A stretch of DNA of 13,570 nt from Dunaliella salina (taxonomy: Eukaryota > Chlorophyta > Chlorophyceae > Chlamydomonadales > Dunaliellaceae). The translations under genes were made by a program, and so were the position numbers. This document shows, one piece after another, positions 8,164-13,570 of this stretch. The stretch lies in assembly GCA_002284615.2 (NCBI GenBank), contig MU070270.1:2226-15795 (forward strand), given 5' to 3'. The notes under the pieces are model-generated. The model was not told the origin of the DNA. It did not search any database and saw only the letters and a program-made list of their open reading frames with translations. Position 1 is the stretch's first letter. Every line of letters starts with the position of its first letter.

Positions 8164-8577
8164 GTGGGTTTCCATTCAAAACGAGCAGCTGCAATCCTCC
8201 AAGGTTACTCTTGCATTGCCACCGATAGCCTTGACTCACTAAAACAAATAAGAAAACAAGCACTATATCCAGAACTGCACCGCCAACATGCTCAAAGACA
8301 TGTCCTCAAAATATCTATGGAGCTTGTGTGCAACTCACCTACACCAATTCATTTTTTCAAGGTTACAACTCATGCTGGAATTGCCGGAAACGAATGTGCC
8401 GATGCCAATGCCAAGCATCAGGCCATTCAGGATGACGGAAACCTTGCACACATAACCTTGCCTTTTGTAAATCTTGAAGGCAATCCTTTTCATGACACCA
8501 CCTGGCTTGCTTTCGAGGAAACTGCCCGCACCCACGCAAGCACATCAGGACGTACAGACTCTCCTGCCTTAAGCTAA
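8137..8577 (+). pseudogene. RNase H domain of LINE copy B
   Basis: Reading ILQGYSCIATDSLDSLKQIR, LYPELHRQHAQRHVLKI and THAGIAGNECADANAKHQA, this is the second half of a type-I RNase H fold. It has the TDS aspartate, the HAG histidine block and the ECAD aspartate. The enzyme would remove RNA from the RNA-DNA hybrid formed in retrotransposition. The first beta strand and its catalytic Asp are missing, so the domain is truncated. Recognisable similarity starts at about 8190, not at the first Met. The frame then runs NLEGNPFHDTTWLAFEETA and is lost near 8570 by a frameshift; KLKYFSNLH follows in another frame up to the insertion at 8598. Confidence 0.8.
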
Positions 8578-8586
8578 AATACTTCT

Positions 8587-8598
8587 CTAACCTTCATG
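8587..8598. repeat. Left target-site duplication of the SINE
   Basis: CTAACCTTCATG here is identical to 9031-9042. The flanking bases differ on both sides, so the duplication is exactly 12 bp. Confidence 0.9.
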
Positions 8599-9030
8599 GA
8601 AACAACACTTTGCTATGGAACTGTGCAGTGCTTCCAGTGCTGCTAAGGAATAGTGTTGTCCTTTCAGTGCTGCACTGCTATATGTTTCTTTGCTATGGAC
8701 CAACATTTATTAAGGGATTGTGTGGTGTCCCGAGTACTGAGTTGCTATTGGTGCCTGTGAACAATCTTGTTCTTTTGCTCACAACCTGAGTCTCTCCTCT
8801 TTTTGAGTTTTTCTCAGTATTCTGTTACATAAGAGCTGAGCAGCCTAACTTAATGGCTGAAGACTTCATATCCATTGTAACCTTGTATCCCCGAAAGGGA
8901 CGTGGAGGTCGTGGGTTCAAATCTAAAGGGGTTTGATAAGGAGGGTCCTTCTGGATGCTGAGGTCGTTCCCCTGTGATGCTTGGGGGCTAGTCCCGCTTG
9001 CGTAGCTTTTCCTTTTTCCTTTCCTGTAAC
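8599..9030 (+). mobile_element. 432-bp SINE-like insertion
   Basis: The insertion is flanked by perfect 12-bp copies of CTAACCTTCATG (8587-8598 and 9031-9042). Removing it with one copy rejoins the LINE frame as KLKYFSNLHDTLRTHM. Orientation is plus, judged from a B-box-like GGTTCAAATCT (8914-8924) and the 3' pyrimidine tail (9001-9030). The tail resembles the 3' end of LINE copy B. It has no coding capacity. The tRNA-like part is internal, about 230 bp from the left end, unlike a standard tRNA-headed SINE, so it may be composite. Confidence 0.8.
8829..8934 (+). other. tRNA-like (pol III promoter-like) segment in the SINE
   Basis: An A-box-like GAGCTGAGCAGCCTAA (8833 onwards) and a B-box-like GGTTCAAATCT (8914-8924) are about 80 nt apart. 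Between them, AATGG and CCATT can form an anticodon-like stem, and TCCC-CGAA-AGGGA resembles the long variable arm of class II (Ser/Leu type) tRNAs. The T stem does not pair and no acceptor stem is evident, so this is a decayed tRNA-derived promoter, not a tRNA gene. Confidence 0.5.
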
Positions 9031-9042
9031 CTAACCTTCATG
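9031..9042. repeat. Right target-site duplication of the SINE
   Basis: A perfect copy of 8587-8598. LINE coding sequence resumes immediately as DTLRTHMHSKYRLEKANTE. Confidence 0.9.
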
Positions 9043-9446
9043 ATACTCTGAGGACACACATGCACTCAAAATATAGACTTGAAAAGGCCAACACCGAGAC
9101 AGGCTTTTTTATACCAAAATCCACATCTACAATGCCCCCTGTGTGGAGAGCCTGACAGTGCCCTTCACGTTCTATCAAGAGGTGAAAATACTCCACTGGT
9201 GGCACCATGTCAAATATGGTAACAGAGCGCCACAACATTGCCAGCAGAATCCTCCTCAAAGGTATCAGCAAAGGCCCTCTCAGGGCAGGCCTTGCCTTCA
9301 TGGACATTGGCAGAGCAGATTGTCTTGCTTTACAAGACCTCCAGACTCCTAAGCACTCAACAAATAGAACCCTCCCTAAATATAATTCCCTAGTCGCTTC
9401 CCTGACAAAGAAAGGCTCACTTCATGCTGCCCTGATGCAATATTAG
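9043..9446 (+). pseudogene. LINE copy B middle region with zinc-finger-like motif
   Basis: After the insertion the protein reads TLRTHMHSKYRLEKANTETG; a shifted frame (TGC at 9133) gives CPLCGEPDSALHVLS, a CxxC-x8-H pattern like the zinc knuckle of these LINE proteins. Another frame then gives TERHNIASRILLKGISKGPL, RAGLAFMDIGRADCLAL and NRTLPKY. The frame ends at a TAG near 9444. Three frames are needed to follow it, so it is decayed. Confidence 0.6.
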
Positions 9447-9976
9447 TTGTTCCGAAAGAAATGTCAAGGACCAATTTCCTGGTATCAATTGCGAAGTGCA
9501 GGGAAGCGCAGGGGGAAACGGGAGCATTCAGCGCCAGCCACAGCCACTCCACCTACTTCAAAGGTTCGTTACCCTAGTCAGCTCTTCCCAGAACAGAGGC
9601 ACATCTATCTTGTGGAAGTCAAATACTGTGAAGACAAGCCCAAGAATCAGCTTGTGGCCTCCAAGCAGCAGCACTGCGATTTGTGTCGCCATCTTTCAAT
9701 GGCCTCTGCTCAAGTCACAATTCATACCATTCTGTCTGCTATTCTGTTAGGTGTGGGTGGAGTCAACTATACCCCCCACACTTTGGAGCCACTTAAAGAG
9801 CTTGGTCTTGATACACACAGAAGGCCACCAAGCTTGCTCTGGAGGTTCATGCTCATTCTGTCCAGTTTGCTTATAAACTTGTGAGGACTAGACGACCTCT
9901 GGAGAAGACTTCTTTCAACTCTCATCAACAAGGCCAGACACGGCCTACTGCCAGTAATCCTCCTGATCCCCACTGA
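9447..9976 (+). pseudogene. LINE copy B C-terminal endonuclease-like domain
   Basis: The motif RHIYLVEVKYCED (from 9597) followed by PKNQLVASKQQH and ILLGVGG fits the E-x-K half of a PD-(D/E)XK nuclease core; the preceding Asp is not certain. In RLE-type LINEs such a domain nicks the target DNA. After ELGLDT the frame shifts at a CA repeat (about 9811-9818), and the correct continuation TQKATKLALEVHAHSVQFAY, then ASNPPDPH, ends at TGA (9974-9976). ATTCTGTCTGCT and ATTCTGTTA at about 9729-9749 suggest a small in-frame duplication. The nuclease assignment is inferred from motif and position. Confidence 0.6.
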
Positions 9977-10100
9977 CCTCTTTTCTCGTTTTCTCTTGGT
10001 GAGTAGATACACGGTGCCTTGGCCCTAGGCATCCTCTTTTCCTTAATTGATGTGAGGAGTGTTTTCACTGCCTGCATAGTTTTTCTTTTCCTTTCCTTTA
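9977..10100 (+). other. 3' UTR and tail of LINE copy B
   Basis: This matches the 3' UTR of copy A (108-235) and, inverted, that of copy C (about 10213-10340). It contains the conserved AGTG-TTTT-CACT stem-loop (10058-10069) and a pyrimidine tail after GCCTGCATAG. No poly(A) tail is present. Confidence 0.7.
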
Positions 10101-10145
10101 CACTCAAAGAGAAATCCAAAGTTGTGGAAATGGAGGGAGCACCTA

Positions 10146-10212
10146 CATGTCTACAATAAGCCTAACAGTATGGAAGAGGGCATCTTCATGTCTACAATAA
10201 GCCTGACAGTAC
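10146..10212. repeat. 26-bp direct repeat between LINE tails
   Basis: CATGTCTACAATAAGCCT, then one variable base and ACAGTA, occurs at 10146-10171 and again at 10187-10212, period 41 bp. It fills the gap between the 3' ends of copies B and C. Its origin is unknown. It is not a simple target-site duplication, because the copies do not flank either element. Confidence 0.7.
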
Positions 10213-10340
10213 GATTCTGAAAAAAAAGGAAAGAAAAGAAAAAAGGGAGTGAAAACACTCCCCACATCAATTGAGGAAAAGGGGATACCTAGGGCTGAGG
10301 CACTGTGTATCCTCTCCACCGAGAGAAAACAGAAGAATAT
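10213..10340 (-). other. 3' UTR and tail of inverted LINE copy C
   Basis: Reverse-complemented, this reads like the 3' UTRs of A and B, with a perfect stem-loop GGGAGTG-TTTT-CACTCCC (plus-strand 10245-10262) and a pyrimidine tail (plus-strand purine run about 10217-10244). It lacks the GCCTGCGTAG word between hairpin and tail seen in A and B. Confidence 0.7.
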
Positions 10341-10794
10341 GAGGCTTATTAGCAGGCTACAATAGTAGTCCCAGAGGCTGACAAACGCAAGGCTAAGCAG
10401 AGGAGTTGTACGAATAATAAAAAGGTGTTGTTCAGAACAAACTCGGGTGTTTTAAGAAGAAGCAGGGAGAAGGGATCCAGGTTGGCTCTGCACGTAGGAG
10501 AACTTCATATTCAGGAGACAGCCCACCTAAATAACTAGTAAATTTCTACGTCAAGATGCTAACTTAGATGGCTTTTTGGGTGCTCTTAATTCTTGTGTCT
10601 TTATAGCGTGATCATGGAGTTCTTTTGCAGTTTTTGTGGGCTTTGCCTGTGCTTAGGCTAAGTTTGCAGAGGGGATCAATGGTGTAGGGATTGAATATAG
10701 TTCCAGCAACTCCGATTAGAATGGAAGGGAAGGATGGGTGCACATAACTGGACCTGCTTGCAAGCTCAGCTGAAGCAACGGTGCTCATAAGCAA
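10341..10794 (-). pseudogene. LINE copy C: C-terminal endonuclease-domain remnant
   Basis: The minus strand encodes ILIGVAGTIFNPYTIDPLCK, then LSTGKAHKNCKRTP and a stop (10612). Copy B has ILLGVGG, TPHTLEPLKELGLDTQKA at the same place. In another frame KELHDHAIKTQELR continues, matching LALEVHAHSVQFAY. The remainder down to the 3' UTR (10341-10560) is too diverged to read. It is a relic of a related but distinct LINE lineage. Confidence 0.6.
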
Positions 10795-10799
10795 AGTTG

Positions 10800-11390
10800 A
10801 CCAACCCTGAATGTCAACTGAAAGAAAGCCATGTGCAAAGTTCCAGACCTGCTCTGAAGTGCGGCAGGTAATTTAAATTCAGACTTGCTGAAGTTCATTA
10901 AGAGGGTAACAAGTTAAAAAGCATAACATGCGCTCCTCTTCAGCCTGAATACCTTACAATGATCACGCAAGTTTTTTCTTAGCCTTTAATAAAGACCTTC
11001 CTGGCCATACTCATCACATTCTGATGCATGCTCCTGCCAGTTTGAAGTCCCAACCGTCAGGTTGATTGCAACACAACAGGGGGTCGGTTTGGGTGTGCAC
11101 TGCTGCGCAACACCTATTTAATGTTGGCAAACTTCATTTGCACCCATGTTCCTGCATCTGCAGCCACAACAATTTGCGACCATTCCGCAAATCGTCATCT
11201 GCTCTGTTTCTGGCTCTCATCTAGCCTAGCTTTGTTGAGTGCAGGTGTTAAGGGCCCTTCGGTGAGGCCCTTCCTAGCACGTTAGCTGGGCCATGCCTTT
11301 CCGGACCATGAAAAATGGATGCGAGTACCTGCTGGTCCTCGTCGGAAAAGTGAAATGCACACCATGGTGTATGAACAGACAGAGGCTAAA
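10800..11390. other. Stretch without recognised genes
   Basis: No family resemblance was found in any frame. A plus-strand GGGCCCTTCGGTGAGGCCC-like near-palindrome lies at about 11251-11270. Some minus-strand frames could be decayed LINE sequence, but I cannot support a call. Confidence 0.45.
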
Positions 11391-11535
11391 AGGAAGTGCA
11401 ACACACTCATGACACCCTGCTTTCCTGTAAGATTCACAAATCGTGAGTCACAATGCTCGCAAAGGAATTGCAACACACTCATGACAATCTGCTTTTCTGC
11501 ATGATTGCACACACTTGTGAGTTGCATCGCTCTGC
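11391..11535. repeat. 72-bp tandem duplication
   Basis: AGGAAGTGCAACACACTCAT starts unit 1 (11391-11462) and AGGAATTGCAACACACTCAT starts unit 2 (11463 to about 11535). Each unit ends in an imperfect palindrome such as GATTCACAAATCGTGAGTC. The period equals 24 codons and the minus strand stays open across it, with KQGVMSVLHFLL and KQIVMSVLQFLC as related units. That frame has no family resemblance. Confidence 0.85.
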
Positions 11536-11983
11536 CAAGGCAGCACCCTGCACCATCCCCAGCCTTGTCTTGAAATCCGCATGACGCCTGCGTCTAATGG
11601 AGGACAACCCAGTATGAGCGTCTGTGGTCAATGTGTCGCACCTGTCCATGCCTGGGCAACCAGGGTGCAGCCCAGGACAGAGGTCCAGCATTCCCTGTAC
11701 AGACAGCATTATAAAGAGAGTCAGTATATCATTAAGATGAGATGATGTGTCGGAAGTGAACTCTTCGACCACGTGACGTGCTCCTGCATTTTACTTTCAA
11801 AAGTAAACATTAAAATCATGTAATTGTTTGATAACAACGAGGAGCTGTGAATTGTTTGTCAGGACGAGGATGAGGATTACACTTTTCCTGCAAGCTTAGA
11901 AACCTAGGCCTAGTGCGTTTGAATGGAAATACCACTTGAATATTACTCGTGAGAACGGAGTGTAGACCAAGTGTGCATGAGCA
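11536..11983. other. Upstream region of the ankyrin gene
   Basis: No gene is recognised. The stretch should hold the promoter and 5' UTR of the ankyrin-repeat gene. A perfect inverted repeat TTTACTTT-CA-AAAGTAAA lies at about 11790-11807. A minus-strand frame (to 11772) is open but unlike anything known to me. No clear TATA box is seen. Confidence 0.45.
11770..11780 (+). promoter_or_regulatory. G-box-like element (CACGTGACGTG)
   Basis: CACGTG at 11770-11775 overlaps TGACGTG at 11774-11780, about 210 bp before the proposed start codon. Both cores are bound by bZIP/bHLH factors in the green lineage. Function here is inferred from motif and position only; such short words also occur by chance. 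Confidence 0.25.
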
Positions 11984-13570
11984 ATGCAGCATTCAAGGGA
12001 GGACTTGGGCAAGGAAACATTCATTGCAGTTTCCAGAGGTGATGCTGAGTCCTTGAAGGTACGCAAGGAGGGAGTAGCATCCTGGCCTCGCGTGCCTGCA
12101 CGTTTGAACTCACATGCAGCTGCTCCTAGCTTCGTGTCTTGGCAAGCCTGCAGTGAGAGATAGGGAAAGCAGAAACATGGAGACTTCAAACATGCCCTCT
12201 TAGTGAAAATTGACTGGCATTTCTTCCGTGTAAGGCTTCCCACTAGGCAATAGGCAACAAGCCGGCGCTGCTCTTCGATTTCGCCTTGGACCTTGCTTTT
12301 CCACTTGCAGGAATGCTGCAACATTCTGTCTGCCGATCCAAGCTCGCATGTGAGTGCACTTGCTTGGACAGATGACAGGGGCGTGACTCCCCTCATTTTG
12401 GCTGCCCGACGAGGCCTAGCATCCTTTGTGCAGCTGGTGCGTGTGCCAGGTATCCACAGCTCTGCTTCATGACAAATGCAAGTAGGACAGAGCAATGTGG
12501 GACAGAGAAAGCATTAATGAGGTCATCTAAGCAACTTCTGCTGGAAAAAAATAAGCACTGTGTTGGAACACGGCCAGAGAATTGTTGAGGTTTCTTAGCA
12601 GCAGCATGCAGGCCTGTGCACAAAGCTGGAAGGGAGAGCTGTTACATCACATGCCATAGCCTGAGCTTTGGTTGGACTTTTACCCAATGCACACTTTGGA
12701 CCCGGCCACTGGGCTAGAAAGCTCGCGCATAAAATACATGCCCATGCTGCGCAGTGGGTGTCTGCCCACGGACTTGCTGCCTCTCACAGCCTAGCAGTTA
12801 CTCACCTTGTGCACTATTAATGCAGCTTTTTGGACACCACTTGCAAAGGGGCCTTTCCTGATCGTGCGGTTGTCAAGCTCAGAGATCTTGTGTTTGTGAT
12901 CACACGCAAAAGGGCTTGCCCTCACCTGCTTGTCTCTACAATGGGTATGCTTGTAATGTGCCAGGCTAGCAGTCAGTCGTTTTGACTGGAGGCCTTGTAA
13001 CCTTGTAGCCTTGTAACCTTGCCACCTTGTCACCTTGTCACCACGTAACCTTGTAGCCTTGATGCTTCTAATGTGTTCATGCAACTCCCAGATTGCATTG
13101 CTCGAGTGGTGATCGGATCTCTACGATGTTGTGTATGAGCAGGCATGCAGCCACAAGGTCCATTGAGTTCAATGCTGTGCCATTTCTTTCGTATTTGATG
13201 ATGCACCTGCTCGTGCTGCAGCTGCTTGTGCTTGGAGCTCACGTGAACCATGTCAATTTTAACTCCAATGTTTTGGCCGGCTTATGCTGCAGCTACTGGA
13301 ACTTGGAGCTGACGTGAACTTCATCAATTTCAACTCCAATGTATTGGCTGGGGGAGTGCTTGTGAGCTCTGAAGCGCCCCTCGGAGCAAAAAACTGCGGT
13401 GCTGCCCTGCATGAGGCGGCCTACAAAGGCTATGAGAGTATCGTGAGGATGCTGCTCGACCATGGAGCCAATCCGTGGGTCCCAAACAGGTGAACGTCAC
13501 ATTTGAACCTCATTTTTGGGGCGCACAATCTGATACACAATCATTTTCATTCTTGGTCCCCAGCGAACGC
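11984..13570 (+). CDS. Ankyrin-repeat protein gene, 5' part (exons 1-3 and start of exon 4)
   Basis: Proposed coding exons are 11984-12058, 12311-12436, 13293-13489 and 13564 onward; the gene continues past the window. Exon 1 (25 codons, ATG at 11984 with a stop two codons upstream) ends ETFIAVSRGDAESLK, the usual opening of an ankyrin array. Exon 2 (42 codons) has DDRGVTPLILAARRG. The exon 2-3 junction reads GLASFVQL/LLELGADVN, a consensus ankyrin helix pair. Exon 3 continues with CGAALHEAAYKGYESIVRML and LDHGANPWVPN. Introns are GT-AG: GTACGC to TTGCAG (252 bp, phase 0), GTGCGT to CTGCAG (856 bp, phase 0), GTGAAC to CCCCAG (74 bp, phase 2). An unusual insertion (FNSNVLAGGVLVSSEAPLG) lies between the repeats of exon 3. 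Ankyrin repeats mediate protein binding; the partner and any C-terminal domain are outside view. Exon 2 could instead end at 12449 (CAG/GTATCC), but that breaks the consensus. Confidence 0.75.
12993..13064 (+). repeat. 8-bp minisatellite in ankyrin intron 2
   Basis: Nine consecutive 8-bp units of the CCTTGTNN type: CCTTGTAA, CCTTGTAG, CCTTGTAA, CCTTGCCA, CCTTGTCA twice, CCACGTAA, CCTTGTAG and CCTTGATG. The variants are intermixed. The minus-strand open frame across it (Arg/Lys/Thr-rich) is a by-product of the repeat, not a gene. Confidence 0.9.
13222..13363 (+). repeat. 71-bp tandem duplication spanning the exon 3 acceptor
   Basis: GCTGCAG followed by a coding-like block occurs twice, 71 bp apart (blocks start 13222 and 13293). 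Shared words are CTTGGAGCT, ACGTGAAC and AACTCCAATGT, with about ten differences over the first 53 bp. The first block reads LLVLGAHVNHVNFNSNVLAG, the second LLELGADVNFINFNSNVLAG. Because 71 is not a multiple of three, they lie in different frames and the first meets TGA at 13315-13317. Confidence 0.85.

Larger units (their letters stand above)
8165..10100 (+). mobile_element. LINE copy B: RNase H - zinc finger - putative endonuclease, with SINE insertion
   Basis: This is a 5'-truncated plus-strand element starting at about 8165-8190 inside the RNase H domain and ending in the pyrimidine tail at about 10100. In order it contains RNase H (to 8577), a segment interrupted by the insertion 8599-9030, a CPLC zinc-finger-like stretch, a linker ending in a conserved RTLPKY motif, a VEVKYCED endonuclease-like motif, and the NPPDPH C terminus with TGA at 9974-9976. 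Several frameshifts make it non-functional. Copy A at 1-235 and copy C at 10213-10794 share its 3' part. A C-terminal PD-(D/E)XK-like domain behind RT and RNase H recalls the dual-endonuclease Dualen/RandI LINEs described from Chlamydomonas (family knowledge; assignment is inference). Confidence 0.75.

Noticed and set aside
8829..8934. Functional tRNA gene
   Set aside because: The T stem does not pair and no acceptor stem exists; only promoter-box-like words remain.
11479..11772. 97-residue minus-strand frame considered as a host gene
   Set aside because: There is no recognisable domain, it overlaps the 72-bp repeat, and no splice context could be set.
12437..12449. Exon 2 ending at 12449 with donor GTATCC
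   Set aside because: It would add residues VRVP and leave phase 1, which does not fit exon 3; the donor GTGCGT at 12437 gives a consensus ankyrin junction.
11896..12495. 199-residue minus-strand open frame
   Set aside because: It lies antisense to ankyrin exons 1 and 2, shows no family resemblance, and the plus-strand splice model explains the region better.
12993..13064. CRISPR-like array
   Set aside because: Units are contiguous 8-mers without spacers, and the DNA is eukaryotic.
12791..13084. Arg/Lys/Thr-rich minus-strand protein with repeated GYKATRLQG-type units
   Set aside because: It is the translation of the 8-bp minisatellite inside intron 2 and has no other support.

Overview
This is eukaryotic nuclear DNA, not a prokaryotic operon region. 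It has spliceosomal GT-AG introns, non-LTR retrotransposon (LINE) remains on both strands, a SINE-like insertion and long non-coding stretches. The RT, RNase H and C-terminal endonuclease-like proteins resemble LINE proteins I associate with green algae, and the splice donors (GTACGC, GTGCGT, GTGAAC) would suit that. A chlorophyte is my best guess (inference, moderate confidence at most); I cannot name a species.

Layout. 1-235: the last 34 codons and 3' UTR of a plus-strand LINE (copy A). 557-2700: minus-strand LINE-1, with a 436-residue open RT that keeps its catalytic YADD but is broken by frameshifts on both sides. 2700-3223: an uncertain coding-like stretch with a perfect 27-bp x3 repeat. 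3225-4882: a structure with two diverged inverted arms of about 510 bp around a core that holds a 133-bp LINE fragment. 4856-7570: minus-strand LINE-2, related to LINE-1 but dead (YADD changed to YADE, stops, frameshifts), truncated at its 5' side next to a hairpin (7580-7675). 7870-8163: zinc-finger tail of a third minus-strand LINE (LINE-3). About 8165-10100: plus-strand LINE copy B (RNase H, a CPLC zinc-finger-like segment, a putative PD-(D/E)XK endonuclease domain, 3' UTR), interrupted by a 432-bp SINE-like insertion with a perfect 12-bp target-site duplication. 10213-10794: minus-strand LINE copy C, tail to tail with B. 10800-11983: no gene recognised, with one 72-bp tandem duplication.

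The only gene that looks like host coding sequence is at the right end: a plus-strand ankyrin-repeat gene starting at 11984 and running off the window. Its short exons, joined across GT-AG introns, give consensus ankyrin sequence with phases kept. Intron 2 holds an 8-bp minisatellite and a tandem duplication that copied the start of exon 3 together with its 3' splice site.

I do not see a defence system, gene cluster or CRISPR array. The strongest unusual signals are the SINE insertion whose removal restores the LINE reading frame, the 3' tail and hairpin features shared among LINE copies (and the tail with the SINE), the long inverted repeat, and the duplicated splice acceptor in the ankyrin gene.
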